Assembly: GCF_003316635.1 (NCBI RefSeq) | Contig: NZ_QNQP01000010.1 | Coordinates: 1 to 64,000, forward strand | Origin: Roseovarius dicentrarchi | GTDB taxonomy: Bacteria > Pseudomonadota > Alphaproteobacteria > Rhodobacterales > Rhodobacteraceae | DNA: 64,000 nucleotides | Direction: 5' to 3' | Part shown: piece after piece, positions 16,705 through 25,623 of the stretch | Layout of the letters: the number at the start of each line of letters is the position of its first letter | Position numbering within the stretch: position 1 is the first letter of the stretch | Program-made: the position numbers and the translations under genes | The notes under the pieces: generated by a model | What the model was told of the DNA's origin: nothing | Databases searched by the model: none | Seen by the model: the letters and a program-made list of their open reading frames with translations, nothing else

Positions 16705-17901
16705 ATGTTTTCACGCAAAACTTCTGCCCGTGCTGGCGCTATGGCACAGTACGACCTGGAAACGCTCAGCCGCCGCATCATCCTGCCGTCCATGCCGGTC
16801 ACGGGCGAGGAAAAGGCCCGCGCGGCCTATCAGGATCTGGGTCAGAAACTGGCCCGCCAAGAGATGTGGGACGAGCTGAGCCGCGAAATTCGCGCAGCAG
16901 ACAGCCATCGCGCGGCCACGGCGGGCGGCGAATCAGCGGCGCTTTTGCTGGCGTTCGGCGCGCGCGGCGATGTGGTCGCGGTGGCCGAGGATGCGCTGCA
17001 TGGCGGCGCCGCCCCCTGCCCGGACGGCATCGACGCGCTGGAGGCGATCTGCGCCGAACATGGCGGCGACTACGCCATCGCGCTGGTTGTGGCGCTGGCG
17101 CATGTCGATCTGGGCTGGGCCTGGCGCGCGGCGCCACCGCGCAATGATGTCGCCGCAGCGCAGCGCCGCGCGCAGCGGCATTTCAGCCGCGCCGCCGATA
17201 TCCTGGAGCCGCATTGCGGCTTTGCCGAAAACGCGCCATCGCTGGCCGCCGCGCAATGTGCGCTGATGCCCGGCTTGCCGGATGCGGGCAACATCCAAAT
17301 TGCCGATCATTTCGAGGATCTGATCGACCTTGACCCCGCCTGCCCGCGTCACATGCGGGCGCTGGGCGCGGCGCTGCTGCCGGCGTGCCACGGCACCCAC
17401 CGCGCGCTGGAGTTGGAGGCGCGCCGCACAGCCGCGCGCACTGGCGACATCTGGGGCGCGGGCGGCTACACATGGGTCTATTTCGACGCAATGGCACTGG
17501 ACGCCGGTGCGCTGCAAGCCGTGGATACCGCGTTTTTCATCGACGGTTTGCGCGATATCCTGCGGCGGCGCCCCGATCAGCACACGGCAAACCTGTTGGC
17601 CGCCTTTTGCGCCGTGACACTGCGCGATGCGGCGGCGCCTGCGGACAACGGCAACCGTGCGGAGCTGCGCGCCTGTCTGGACTGGATCTTGCGCGACCAT
17701 CTGCACGAATTGCACCCGCTGGTATGGACGCAGGCAGCCCACCGTCCGGGCCTGGCGGCGCTGCCCTCGCGCGGCGCGCTGATCACCGAAGGTCGCCAGA
17801 CCGCGCTGCGCGCCATCGCTGCACAGTTTGCCGATGATATCGCCGCCGGTAAATCCATCGCCTTTTCCCCGACCGGAATGTACCTGCTTCCGGCGCTTTG
17901 A
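16705..17901 (+). CDS. Conserved hypothetical helical protein
   Basis: The 398-residue protein has no family I can name. It is rich in Ala and Arg, almost wholly alpha-helical in appearance, and lacks a signal peptide or membrane segment. Repeated patterns of A/L-rich helices (AALLLAFGARGDVVAVAEDAL, LEAICAEHGGDYAIALVVA) and conserved aromatic patches (GGYTWVYFDAMALD) suggest a TPR-like or helical-repeat fold. In-frame starts also exist at 16639 and 16741 (MAQYDLETLS). Codon use is normal for the region, so it is a real gene. It stands alone between a divergent transglycosylase gene and gatB. Confidence 0.6.
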   Translation: MFSRKTSARAGAMAQYDLETLSRRIILPSMPVTGEEKARAAYQDLGQKLARQEMWDELSREIRAADSHRAATAGGESAALLLAFGARGDVVAVAEDALHGGAAPCPDGIDALEAICAEHGGDYAIALVVALAHVDLGWAWRAAPPRNDVAAAQRRAQRHFSRAADILEPHCGFAENAPSLAAAQCALMPGLPDAGNIQIADHFEDLIDLDPACPRHMRALGAALLPACHGTHRALELEARRTAARTGDIWGAGGYTWVYFDAMALDAGALQAVDTAFFIDGLRDILRRRPDQHTANLLAAFCAVTLRDAAAPADNGNRAELRACLDWILRDHLHELHPLVWTQAAHRPGLAALPSRGALITEGRQTALRAIAAQFADDIAAGKSIAFSPTGMYLLPAL

Positions 17902-17918
17902 GGCGCGCGCGCCTCTTG
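17900..17918 (+). terminator. Palindromic hairpin at the 3' end of the hypothetical gene
   Basis: GAGGCGCGCGCGCCTC at 17900-17915 is a perfect 16-base palindrome starting inside the TGA stop and followed by TTG. It can form a 6-base stem with a CGCG loop and probably ends the hypothetical transcript before gatB. Confidence 0.45.
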
Positions 17919-17973
17919 CCCCAGCGCGCGCGCTGCCCTAGAACACGGGCGATCTGACCAAAGGACGCCCCCC

Positions 17974-19485
17974 ATGCTGGACCTGACATACGAGAATCCG
18001 AAACCGCGCGTCATTGCGGGCGCCAAACATGACTGGGAACTGGTCATCGGCATGGAAATCCATGCGCAGGTCGCATCGAACGCCAAGCTGTTTTCGGGCG
18101 CGTCCACCAGGTTTGGCGCCGAGCCGAACTCGAACGTCAGCTTTATCGACGCGGCCATGCCCGGCATGCTGCCGGTCATCAACGAATTCTGCATCGAGCA
18201 GGCGGTGCGCACCGGGCTGGGCCTGAAGGCGCAGATCAACCTGAAATCAGCCTTTGATCGCAAGAATTACTTCTACCCCGACCTGCCGCAAGGCTACCAG
18301 ATCAGCCAGCTTTACCACCCCATCGTCGGCGAGGGCGAGGTTCTGGTGGATATGGAGCCGGGCATCGCCCGTCTGGTGCGGATCGAGCGGATCCATATGG
18401 AGCAGGACGCCGGCAAATCCATCCACGACATGGACCCGAACATGAGCTTCGTGGACCTCAACCGCACCGGCGTCTGCCTGATGGAGATCGTCAGCATGCC
18501 CGACATTCGCGGCCCCGAGGAGGCCGCGGCCTATGTGCTGAAGATGCGCCAGATCCTGCGCTATCTTGGCACTTGCGACGGCAACATGCAGAACGGCAAT
18601 TTGCGCGCGGATGTGAATGTCAGCATCTGCCGCCCCGGCCAGTACGAGAAATATCAGGAAACGCAGGACTTTTCGCACCTCGGCACCCGCTGCGAGATCA
18701 AGAACATGAACTCGATGCGCTTTATTCAGGCCGCGATCGACGTCGAGGCGCGCCGCCAGATCGCCATTGTCGAGGGCGGCGGCGAAGTGGTGCAGGAAAC
18801 GCGCCTGTATGATCCGGACAAGAACGAAACGCGGTCCATGCGCTCCAAGGAAGAGGCGCATGATTACCGCTATTTCCCCGATCCCGACCTCTTGCCGCTG
18901 GAGATCGAGCAGGACTGGGTGGACCGCATCGCCGCGACCCTGCCCGAACTGCCCGACGCCAAGAAGGCCCGCTTTGTGCTGGATTTCGGCCTGTCGGAAT
19001 ATGACGCCAGCGTTTTGACCGCCGAGGTCGCCAACGCCGCCTATTTCGAATCCGCTGCCAAGGGCCGCGACGGCAAGCTGGTGGCAAACTGGGTCATCAA
19101 CGAATTGTTCGGCCGCCTGAAGAAGGAAGGCGCCGATATCACCGATAGCCCGGTATCCCCCGAACAGCTGGGCGGTATCGTCGATCTGATCGCGTCCGAC
19201 GCGATTTCCGGCAAAATCGCCAAGGATCTGTTTGAAATCGTCTATACCGAGGGCGGCGACCCGGCGCAGATCGTCGAAGAGCGCGGCATGAAGCAGGTCA
19301 CCGACACCGGCGCAATCGAGGAGGCGGTGGACCGCATCATAGCCGAAAACCCCGCGCAAGTCGAAAAGGCGCAGGCCAATCCCAAGCTGGCCGGCTGGTT
19401 CGTCGGTCAGGTGATGAAGGCGACCGGCGGCAAGGCAAACCCCAAGGCCGTCAATGAAATCGTCGCCGCCAAACTGGGCCAATGA
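17974..19485 (+). CDS. gatB: Aspartyl/glutamyl-tRNA amidotransferase subunit B
   Basis: The 503-residue protein has the GatB kinase-like core: [60 protein letters not shown] and SICRPGQ, plus the C-terminal YqeY-like tRNA-binding tail. With GatA and GatC (not in this window) it converts Glu-tRNA(Gln) and/or Asp-tRNA(Asn) to the amides. AAAGGA at 17959-17964 precedes ATG 17974. The downstream thioesterase starts within its stop (ATGA). Confidence 0.97.
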   Translation: MLDLTYENPKPRVIAGAKHDWELVIGMEIHAQVASNAKLFSGASTRFGAEPNSNVSFIDAAMPGMLPVINEFCIEQAVRTGLGLKAQINLKSAFDRKNYFYPDLPQGYQISQLYHPIVGEGEVLVDMEPGIARLVRIERIHMEQDAGKSIHDMDPNMSFVDLNRTGVCLMEIVSMPDIRGPEEAAAYVLKMRQILRYLGTCDGNMQNGNLRADVNVSICRPGQYEKYQETQDFSHLGTRCEIKNMNSMRFIQAAIDVEARRQIAIVEGGGEVVQETRLYDPDKNETRSMRSKEEAHDYRYFPDPDLLPLEIEQDWVDRIAATLPELPDAKKARFVLDFGLSEYDASVLTAEVANAAYFESAAKGRDGKLVANWVINELFGRLKKEGADITDSPVSPEQLGGIVDLIASDAISGKIAKDLFEIVYTEGGDPAQIVEERGMKQVTDTGAIEEAVDRIIAENPAQVEKAQANPKLAGWFVGQVMKATGGKANPKAVNEIVAAKLGQ

Positions 19486-19976
19486 CCGCCGCCGCTGCCC
19501 AAAACGGTCCGGCCATGTCGGACTGGATGACCATTCGGCCTGAATGGATCGACTTCAACGGCCATCTGAACATGGCCTATTATAATGTGCTGTTCGATGA
19601 TGGCATCGACGATATTTACCGCCTGATCGGCTTTGGCGCAGATTATGCGCGCACGCGCGGCATGACCACCTATGTTGCAGATTTTCGCGTGCGCTACCTG
19701 CGCGAATTGCACGAAGGCGACCGCGTGCGCTGTGCGTTCTACCTGCTGGACCACGATTCCAAGCGGTTCCACAGCTTTCAGGAGCTCTATCACGAGGATG
19801 GCTGGATGGCGGCCACGGCGGAGGGGCTGACTCTGCATGTCGATATGGACGGCCCGCGCGTGGCGCCGATGCCGGACGATATCGCGGCCAACGTCGCGGC
19901 AATGCAGGCGGCGCATGATCTGTTGCCGCGCCCCAATGGCGTGGGACTACCCATCGGTATCCCGCGCAAGGCGTGA
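19482..19976 (+). CDS. Hotdog-fold acyl-CoA thioesterase
   Basis: The 164-residue protein carries the hotdog signature [22 protein letters not shown], equivalent to the D-x-x-G-H-x-N-x-x-x-Y of the 4-hydroxybenzoyl-CoA/YbgC thioesterase class, and a central strand [20 protein letters not shown]. It probably hydrolyses an acyl- or carnitinyl-CoA. It is translationally coupled to gatB by an ATGA overlap, although the functions look unrelated. MSDW at 19515 is a possible alternative start. Confidence 0.85.
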   Translation: MTAAAAQNGPAMSDWMTIRPEWIDFNGHLNMAYYNVLFDDGIDDIYRLIGFGADYARTRGMTTYVADFRVRYLRELHEGDRVRCAFYLLDHDSKRFHSFQELYHEDGWMAATAEGLTLHVDMDGPRVAPMPDDIAANVAAMQAAHDLLPRPNGVGLPIGIPRKA

Positions 19977-20045
19977 CGCCCCTTTCATCCGGCGCTGGCC
20001 GCGCCTAGATATGCAACACCCCCCACGATGCGAACGGAGCCCAGA

Positions 20046-20522
20046 ATGGCGCAGTATGAATACAAGGTGATCCCTGCCCCGACCAAGGGCCAGAAAGCCC
20101 AAGGCATCAAGACACCCGAGGCCCGGATTGCCAATACGGTTGAGGGGGTTCTGAACGCACAGGCTGCGGATGGCTGGGACTACCTGCGCACCGACATCTT
20201 GCCCAGTGACGAACGCTCGGGCCTGACCGGGTCGCAGACGGTTTACCGCACGCTGATGGTATTCCGCCGCACCAAGGCCGAGCCGCAGGATACGGCGGGC
20301 GACATCATCTCGGACGCGCAAACCGTGGCCGAGGCGGTGGCACCGGAAAAAACACCGCAGCGGCGCGAGCCGTCGCTGGCCCCCGTAGCGCCCACGCGCG
20401 GCGATCCGGCGCCAACCCCGCCCGCGCCGGAGACGCCGCAGCCCGACCCCGCGCCCGACGCGCCAGATCTGGACGCGCCCAAACCCGACAAGCCAGACCC
20501 CAAGACGCCGAAACCGGACTGA
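20046..20522 (+). CDS. DUF4177 domain protein with Pro/Asp-rich tail
   Basis: The 158-residue protein begins QYEYKVIPAPTKGQKAQG, and residues up to about 75 (GWDYLRTDILPSDERSG, then TVYRTLMVFRR) match the DUF4177 fold, a small beta domain of unknown function. The remaining 80 residues are a low-complexity tail of Pro, Asp, Ala and Lys (TPPAPETPQPDPAPDAPDLD), likely disordered. GGAG at 20036-20039 precedes ATG 20046. It is convergent with bolA with a 2-base gap. Confidence 0.75.
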   Translation: MAQYEYKVIPAPTKGQKAQGIKTPEARIANTVEGVLNAQAADGWDYLRTDILPSDERSGLTGSQTVYRTLMVFRRTKAEPQDTAGDIISDAQTVAEAVAPEKTPQRREPSLAPVAPTRGDPAPTPPAPETPQPDPAPDAPDLDAPKPDKPDPKTPKPD

Positions 20523-20524
20523 TT

Positions 20525-20782
20525 TCAGGCATCCACCTCGATCGCCAGCGCGTGAATGCGCCCGATCAGGTCCGGCCCGATCGCGTCATGGATCGCGCGG
20601 TGACGCGCAAGGCGCGACAGCGGCGCCAGTTCGGGCGCCTTGATGCGAACACGAAAATGCGACTGGCCCCCTTCGGGATATCCAGCATGGCCGCGATGCG
20701 CCTCACTTTCGTCAATGACTTCAAGCGCCTGCGCGTCAAAACGCTGTTCCAGCGCCGCGCGGATTTCTGCTGCCTTTTCCAT
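20525..20782 (-). CDS. bolA: BolA family protein
   Basis: The 85-residue BolA has AAEIRAALEQRFDAQALEVI, SEAHRGHAGYPEGGQSHFRV and ALSRLARHRAIHDAI-like helices. The invariant His of SHFRV is present. BolA proteins bind monothiol glutaredoxins with a [2Fe-2S] cluster and act in iron homeostasis. A longer frame exists upstream, but the segment before MEKAAEIRA crosses the promoter region of the divergent J-domain gene, so ATG 20782 is chosen. Confidence 0.92.
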   Translation of the reverse strand: MEKAAEIRAALEQRFDAQALEVIDESEAHRGHAGYPEGGQSHFRVRIKAPELAPLSRLARHRAIHDAIGPDLIGRIHALAIEVDA

Positions 20783-20858
20783 AATAGTGACCTTAGCCCC
20801 CTTCAATTCGTCCCGTTTTAGATTAGAGTATCCGCTTCCACTCGCATAGAGGTGCCAG

Positions 20859-21485
20859 ATGAGCAAATCAGATCCTTTTGGCTTCGACATGTCCGTTTCC
20901 TCGGCCAAGAAGAAGAACCCGCGCGGACGGCGCAGCATGTCCGGCGCATCCGAAACCTCGCAGCGCCAGTGCGAACATGAAGGCTGCGAAAATCCCGGCC
21001 TTTACCGCGCTCCCAAGGCGCCCGATGTGCTGGATGACTACTTCTGGTTCTGCCAGGAGCATGTGCGCGAATACAACCTGAAGTGGAACTTCTTTGACGG
21101 CACGACCGAGGCGGAGCTGAACGCGCAACTGTCCAAGGACAAGGTATGGGAACGCCAGACCAAGGCGTTTACCGACCCCGAGGCGCGCGCATGGGCGCGG
21201 CTCGGGATCGAAGACCCGCATCAGGTGCTGGGCGGCAACGCCACGCGCAACCCCGGCAAGGACAAGGCCGGCGGCGGCAAACGCCTGCCCCCGACCGAGC
21301 GGCAGGCCATCGACATTCTGGACGCCAAGGACACCATGACCAAGGCGGAAGTGCGCAAGAATTACCGCGCCCTGATCAAGGTGCTGCACCCCGATATCAA
21401 CGGCGGCGACCGCAGCCAGGAGGAGCAGCTGCAACAGGTCATGTGGGCCTGGGAGCAGATCAAGATCAGCCGGAATTTCAAATAG
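20859..21485 (+). CDS. J-domain (DnaJ family) protein with C-terminal J domain
   Basis: The 208-residue protein has its J domain at the end (residues 155-208: AIDILDAKDTMTKAEVRKNY, then RALIKVLHPDINGGDR with the HPD motif). The N-terminal part has CEHEGCENPGLYRAPKAP and FCQEHVREYNLKWNFFDG, with cysteines that may bind zinc. It should stimulate an Hsp70 ATPase. This layout is conserved among alphaproteobacteria, and the gene is divergent from bolA. The client is unknown. Confidence 0.88.
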   Translation: MSKSDPFGFDMSVSSAKKKNPRGRRSMSGASETSQRQCEHEGCENPGLYRAPKAPDVLDDYFWFCQEHVREYNLKWNFFDGTTEAELNAQLSKDKVWERQTKAFTDPEARAWARLGIEDPHQVLGGNATRNPGKDKAGGGKRLPPTERQAIDILDAKDTMTKAEVRKNYRALIKVLHPDINGGDRSQEEQLQQVMWAWEQIKISRNFK

Positions 21486-21860
21486 ATGCAGGGCGCGGCT
21501 GCATATCGCCATCCAGCGCCGCCGCGCCGCTTTGTTGTGCGGGCTTCTGCGCTGGTCGCCGCTGTGCTGATGATGTTCGCGCTGCTTGCCAGCGCGGGCC
21601 ATGCCACTGCCATGATCGGCCACTCGGCCGATATGGGTATGTCGGGCGTGCCGGAAACAGCAATGGCCTGCTGTGACGACGCAAGCGGTGCCGCCCATGC
21701 AACCCCCGTTTGCGGCGTGTTCCTCGCCCCGGATTTGCAGATATTCACGCAGCCAACCAATCACGCCGCGAGGTGCGCGGCCCCCGCAACTGCACCGGCC
21801 CGTCACGGACGGACATTGGCGCCGCCTTTGGCCCCTCCGCGAGACAGCAATCAGGTCTGA
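21486..21860 (+). CDS. Small secreted Cys/His/Met-rich protein, hypothetical (DUF2946-like)
   Basis: The 124-residue protein begins at the base after the J-domain gene's stop. It has a basic start, a hydrophobic export segment (ALVAAVLMMFALLASAGHAT, residues 22-41) and then HSADMGMSGVPETAMACCDD, with His, Met and paired Cys before a further Cys in TPVCGVF. The layout resembles DUF2946 proteins, which lie near copper genes. The following gene (DUF411) is also metal linked. The function is unproven; a membrane anchor is equally possible. Confidence 0.55.
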   Translation: MQGAAAYRHPAPPRRFVVRASALVAAVLMMFALLASAGHATAMIGHSADMGMSGVPETAMACCDDASGAAHATPVCGVFLAPDLQIFTQPTNHAARCAAPATAPARHGRTLAPPLAPPRDSNQV

Positions 21861-21895
21861 CACCGACTAAATGCTGTTTTAACCGGAGTAACCTA

Positions 21896-22351
21896 ATGAA
21901 ACTGTTCCAAAATATCGCCGCCGCTGCGGCCATGACAACGGCGCTCGCCGCCCCCCTCTGGGCCGAAGGCGCGGCCACCGCCATGGTGGTGACGAAAACG
22001 CCCAGCTGCGGCTGCTGCACGGACTGGGCCGATCTGGCCCGCGCCGAGGGCTACGACGTGGAGGTTATAGAGAACGCCGATTACGGCGCGATCAAGCATG
22101 ACCACGGCGTACCCGAGGGGATGGCCTCCTGCCACTCCACGCGCATCGGCGGCTATGTGGTCGAGGGGCACGTGCCCTTTGCCGCGCTGGCCAAATTGCT
22201 GCACGACAAGCCCAATATCAGCGGTATCGCCGTACCGGGAATGCCCATGGGATCGCCCGGTATGGGCAATGACCCCAGCGCACGCTTTGACGTGATGTCG
22301 TTTGGCGGAGACGCTACCGAGGGCGAGGTGTTCTACCGCGCCGGAGAGTAA
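21896..22351 (+). CDS. DUF411 periplasmic metal-binding-type protein
   Basis: The 151-residue protein has a signal peptide (NIAAAAAMTTALAAPLWA) and the DUF411 core: VTKTPSCGCCTDWADLARAE (CxCC), HGVPEGMASCHSTRIGGYV and VEGHVPFAALAKLL. DUF411 members are exported and occur with copper-handling genes. The CGCC and SCH motifs could bind Cu(I). GGAG at 21884-21887 precedes ATG 21896. It forms a small operon with the preceding secreted protein. Confidence 0.85.
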   Translation: MKLFQNIAAAAAMTTALAAPLWAEGAATAMVVTKTPSCGCCTDWADLARAEGYDVEVIENADYGAIKHDHGVPEGMASCHSTRIGGYVVEGHVPFAALAKLLHDKPNISGIAVPGMPMGSPGMGNDPSARFDVMSFGGDATEGEVFYRAGE

Positions 22352-22370
22352 GAGCTGCAAGACAAAACAA

Positions 22371-22403
22371 ACGCGCCCGGTGGAGACCATCCACCGGGCG
22401 CGT
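22371..22403. terminator. Strong hairpin terminator between DUF411 and osmC
   Basis: ACGCGCCCGGTGGA (22371-22384) and TCCACCGGGCGCGT (22390-22403) form a perfect 14-base stem with a five-base loop. On the minus strand it is followed by TTTGTTTTGTCTT, a U-rich run, so it terminates the OsmC gene and can also serve the DUF411 transcript. Confidence 0.8.
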
Positions 22404-22428
22404 ATTGGCGTCAGAAGATGCCGCGAAG

Positions 22429-22851
22429 TTACAGAAGCTTGGCATCCAATGTGATGTCTGCCGTCAGCAGTTTTGAAATCGGGCAGTTTTTCTTGGTCGC
22501 CTCTGCGACCTCCTGAAAATCCGCCTCGCTGATGCCGGGAATTTTGGCGCTGACATCCAGATGCACCTTGGTCACGGCGAACCCGCCATCGACCTCTGAC
22601 AGGGTCACGTCGGCCTTGGCGTTGATCTCATCGGCTTTCAAATCCTTCTCGCCCAGCCCCAGCGACATTGCCATCGCATAGCAGCTGGCATGGGCGGCGC
22701 CGACCAGCTCTTCGGGGTTGGTGCCGGGCGTGTCCTCGAACCGTGTGTTGAAACCGTAGGCATTGTCTTTGAGCGCGCCGCTTTCGGTGCTGACATGGCC
22801 CTTGCCGGTTTTCAGATCGCCCTTCCAAATTGCGGAACCTGTGCGCTTCAT
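22429..22851 (-). CDS. osmC: OsmC family peroxiredoxin-like protein
   Basis: The 140-residue protein has AIWKGDLKTGKGHVSTESG, GTNPEELVGAAHASCYAMAM with the first active-site Cys, and ATKKNCPISKLLTADI with the second, the two-cysteine OsmC pattern. OsmC proteins reduce organic hydroperoxides. It sits between metal-linked DUF411 and MsrB genes, in a stretch rich in oxidative-stress functions. Confidence 0.92.
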   Translation of the reverse strand: MKRTGSAIWKGDLKTGKGHVSTESGALKDNAYGFNTRFEDTPGTNPEELVGAAHASCYAMAMSLGLGEKDLKADEINAKADVTLSEVDGGFAVTKVHLDVSAKIPGISEADFQEVAEATKKNCPISKLLTADITLDAKLL

Positions 22852-22948
22852 ATCAATCTCCTTTTCATCGCGATTTCAAATCATGATCGGGCCGCCGCAG
22901 CGACCCCTCTCAGACAGAACGCAATGGCGGCGGATTGGTTGCATCGCG

Positions 22949-23431
22949 TCAGGCGGCCTCGAACTTCAGGCTGACGCCGTTCAGGCAGTGCCGCTTGCCG
23001 GTGGGTGCGGGGCCATCGTCAAAGATGTGGCCCAAATGGCTGCCACAGCGGCTGCAATGACATTCCGTGCGCACGGAGAAGAAAGAGCGGTCCTCCTTGG
23101 TGCCGATCGCGCCGTCCTTGGCCTGCCAGAAACTGGGCCAGCCGGTGCCGCTGTCGTATTTCGTCTCGGATGAATAAAGCGGCTGGTCGCAGCCCCGGCA
23201 CAGATAGGTGCCATCGTCATAAAGCTTGTCCAGCGGCGATGATCCGGCGCGCTCGGTCGCCTCTTCGCGCATGACACGGTATTCCACCTCGCTCAGCATG
23301 GCGCGCCATTCTTCTTCGGTGCGGGTCACTTCGAATTTGCCCTCGGCGCGGGCCGGTGCGCCCATGCGCCCGAAAATCGCCGCCGATCCGGCGGCAATCG
23401 CGGCGCCGGTGATGAAATGTCGTCTGTCCAT
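22949..23431 (-). CDS. msrB: Peptide methionine (R)-S-oxide reductase, exported
   Basis: The 160-residue MsrB carries zinc-binding Cys pairs (CRGC and CSRCGSHLGHIFDDGP) and the catalytic Cys in KRHCLNGVSLKF. The N-terminus (MDRRHFITGAAIAAGSAAIF) has a twin-arginine-like hydrophobic signal, so it likely works in the periplasm, repairing methionine sulfoxide. ATG 23431 is chosen because the longer frame lacks a signal start. It lies downstream of the fasciclin and sigma-factor genes. Confidence 0.93.
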   Translation of the reverse strand: MDRRHFITGAAIAAGSAAIFGRMGAPARAEGKFEVTRTEEEWRAMLSEVEYRVMREEATERAGSSPLDKLYDDGTYLCRGCDQPLYSSETKYDSGTGWPSFWQAKDGAIGTKEDRSFFSVRTECHCSRCGSHLGHIFDDGPAPTGKRHCLNGVSLKFEAA

Positions 23432-23554
23432 GAATTCGCTCCTTGTGCAGTGCGCGGGGGTGCCGCGCGGCTTTGACGTCAATCTGAAACCAACAGGCCC
23501 AGCTCGCAAGAGCCGGGCCTGCCGGATCACCGGATTGTGCGCTTTTGTGCGCGC

Positions 23555-24109
23555 TTACTTGGTGGCGGGCAGGATCACGGTATCGACAACGTGGATGACG
23601 CCGTTGGACTGATCGACATCCGCGATGGTCACGGTAATCTTCTGGCCCTGCTCGTCCTCCAGCATGATCATGTCGCCGTCATAGGTGGCGTTCAGCTGGC
23701 AACCGCCCAGCGTGGGAACGATATGCGCGCCGCCATCGTCGTCGATCATGCCCATGATCGCGCCAGACATCGCATCGGCGCCGACCACATGGCAGGTCAG
23801 GATCTGCGTCAGCTGGTCCTTGTTCTCGGGCTTCAGCAGGTTCTCGACCGTGCCCTCGGGCAGCTTGGCAAAGGCGTCGTTGGTGGGGGCGAACACGGTG
23901 AACGGGCCTTCGCCCGACAGCGTTTCGACCAGGCCGGCAGCCTTGACCGCGGCAACCAGCGTGGTGTGATCGGCCGAGTTCACGGCATTCTCAACGATGT
24001 TCTTGTCCGCATACATTTCCGCGCCGCCGACCATCGGATTTTCGGCATGGGCGCCAGTGGCAAGGATTGCTGCGGTGGCTGTGGCGGTCATCAGTGTCTT
24101 GAAAGTCAT
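23555..24109 (-). CDS. Secreted fasciclin-domain protein
   Basis: The 184-residue protein has a signal peptide (KTLMTATATAAILATGAHA) and one FAS1 domain: NIVENAVNSADHTTLVAAVK, GPFTVFAPTNDAFAKLPEGT, TCHVVGADAMS and NGVIHVVDTVILP. A pair of Cys (TCHVVG and LGGCQL) may form a disulfide. It lies just after an ECF sigma/anti-sigma pair, an arrangement common in Rhodobacterales, and may be a target of that sigma factor. Confidence 0.92.
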   Translation of the reverse strand: MTFKTLMTATATAAILATGAHAENPMVGGAEMYADKNIVENAVNSADHTTLVAAVKAAGLVETLSGEGPFTVFAPTNDAFAKLPEGTVENLLKPENKDQLTQILTCHVVGADAMSGAIMGMIDDDGGAHIVPTLGGCQLNATYDGDMIMLEDEQGQKITVTIADVDQSNGVIHVVDTVILPATK

Positions 24110-24218
24110 GGGTCTCTCCCTTGGGTGTGAAGGCGGTATCGCCTGTTGACCCCCCAACTCACGCAAGTGCGGGCGGCAGAGTTTCAAAAAGATGAGAATT
24201 ATTTTTGCAGCGCCCGGA

Positions 24219-24932
24219 TCAGGCGGGCGTGACGGTGCCGCTGGCCAGAACTGTGCCCGTCGGCGCCCCGGTGGGCGATCCGCCCGGCGGCTCATCGGTG
24301 ATGGCCAGAAGGCCGCCGTTGATCTGGGCGCGCAGGCCGTCCGCGACATTCAGCCGCGCAGTGCCGCTATCGGGCAGGACACCCAGCGATACGGGCGCGT
24401 TGCCATCCGCGATCAGCCACAGCTCCAGCGCCCGCCCGGCAGGCGCCGCGCCGGCCAGCCGCTCGACATATAGCAGCCCGCCCTCTGCGTCATAATTGGC
24501 CGCCAGCAGCAAGGAGCCGTCTTCGGCGGCAATGCTGGCGGTGTAGCCCGGCAACTCCGCCTCCGGCGTCAGCAATCCGCCATTCACCGCCAGCAACACC
24601 GCAACCGCGGCGGCAGCCGCGCCGCCTACCAACCAAGCCAGCCCGCGCCAGCCTGCAAACGGGCGGCGCACGGACGGCGCGGCGCCAAAGAGATCCGCGT
24701 CGATCCGGGCCTTCAATGCGGCCGGCGGCGCAACCTCGGGGATGCCATCGGTCAACCCGGCAAAATCCTCCGCCCATCCAGCGTAAAGCGCGCGCAGCTC
24801 CGGCTCGCTTGCCATGCGCGCCTCGAATTTTGCCGCCTCATCTACAGGCAGCAGCCCAAGGACGTATTCGCCCGCAAGGATGCGGTCCGCGTCCTCGTCA
24901 TATGGGGGCTGGCCGGTCATCGGGTCAGACAT
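24219..24932 (-). CDS. RskA-like anti-sigma factor, membrane anchored
   Basis: The 237-residue protein has an N-terminal cytoplasmic anti-sigma domain (ADRILAGEYVLGLLPVDEAA, then KFEARMASEPEL), one membrane helix (GLAWLVGGAAAAAVAVLLAV, residues about 94-113) and a periplasmic RskA domain (ALELWLIADGNAPVSLGVLP). It sequesters the sigma factor encoded just upstream; the two genes overlap by 16 bases. It lacks the zinc-binding ChrR HxxxCxxC motif, so regulated proteolysis or redox sensing is more likely than a ZAS switch. Confidence 0.9.
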   Translation of the reverse strand: MSDPMTGQPPYDEDADRILAGEYVLGLLPVDEAAKFEARMASEPELRALYAGWAEDFAGLTDGIPEVAPPAALKARIDADLFGAAPSVRRPFAGWRGLAWLVGGAAAAAVAVLLAVNGGLLTPEAELPGYTASIAAEDGSLLLAANYDAEGGLLYVERLAGAAPAGRALELWLIADGNAPVSLGVLPDSGTARLNVADGLRAQINGGLLAITDEPPGGSPTGAPTGTVLASGTVTPA

Positions 24933-25456
24933 TCCTTCAGTTTCAACAGGCTACGGCGCAGCCACGTGCGCATCGTATTAAGCGGCACATCGAAATGCGC
25001 CGCCAGATCGGCATATGACTCACCGCCCAGATAGGCGCGGCGCACCGCCTCGGCCCGGTTCGCGTTCAGCTCGCCCAGGCAGGCGGCCATCTGCGCCCGC
25101 TCGCCGCTTTGCATCGCCTGCTCCTCTGGCCCCGGCGCGGTATCGGCCAGCGTTTCGGCCATATCCAGCCCCGGCTGGGCATCGCGCCGGCGGCGCAGGC
25201 GGTCAATCGCGGTGTTGCGCGCGATGGTGATCAGCCGTGTCATCGGGCTCAGCCCGTTTGCGCGGTAGCGGTCCGCGCGGCGCCAGATCTTGACATAGAC
25301 CTCCTGCGCCACCTCCTCGGCCTCGGTGCGGTCGTTCAAGACACGCAGGCAAATGCCGAAAAGTTTCGCTGACGTGTGCGTATAGAGATCCGCGAACGCC
25401 GCGCGCTCGCCCATCGCGGTGCGGGCAATCAGCTGTTCCAGATCTTCATGTGTCAC
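24917..25456 (-). CDS. ECF RNA polymerase sigma factor (sigma-70 family)
   Basis: The 179-residue ECF sigma has region 2 (LFGICLRVLNDRTEAEEVAQ, then EVYVKIWRRADRY) and region 4 (LGGESYADLAAHFDVPLNTMRTWLRRSLLKLKE). It overlaps its anti-sigma gene. I chose GTG 25456 (VTHEDLEQLIART); the frame is open to 25594, but that part reads like leader sequence. Its neighbours suggest oxidative-stress output. Group-level assignment beyond SigK/RskA type is not possible here. Confidence 0.9.
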   Translation of the reverse strand: MTHEDLEQLIARTAMGERAAFADLYTHTSAKLFGICLRVLNDRTEAEEVAQEVYVKIWRRADRYRANGLSPMTRLITIARNTAIDRLRRRRDAQPGLDMAETLADTAPGPEEQAMQSGERAQMAACLGELNANRAEAVRRAYLGGESYADLAAHFDVPLNTMRTWLRRSLLKLKECLTR

Positions 25457-25623
25457 GGGAGGTGTGGCTCGCTGCGTATCGGGCGCGCCAAAAGCGGCGC
25501 ATTTCCCCAACGTATAGGGGACCACGCGGGCGGCGCCAGCAAATCTTTCCTTTCGCTTGCCCTTGGCAAAGATATGTTGCACCACATGTCGCAACGGAAC
25601 GATGCTGAATTAAGGACTGCGAT

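Noticed and set aside
24120..24218. RpoE-type TGATCC box before the fasciclin gene
   Set aside because: No matching -10 box at the right spacing; the boxes are too weak to call a promoter.
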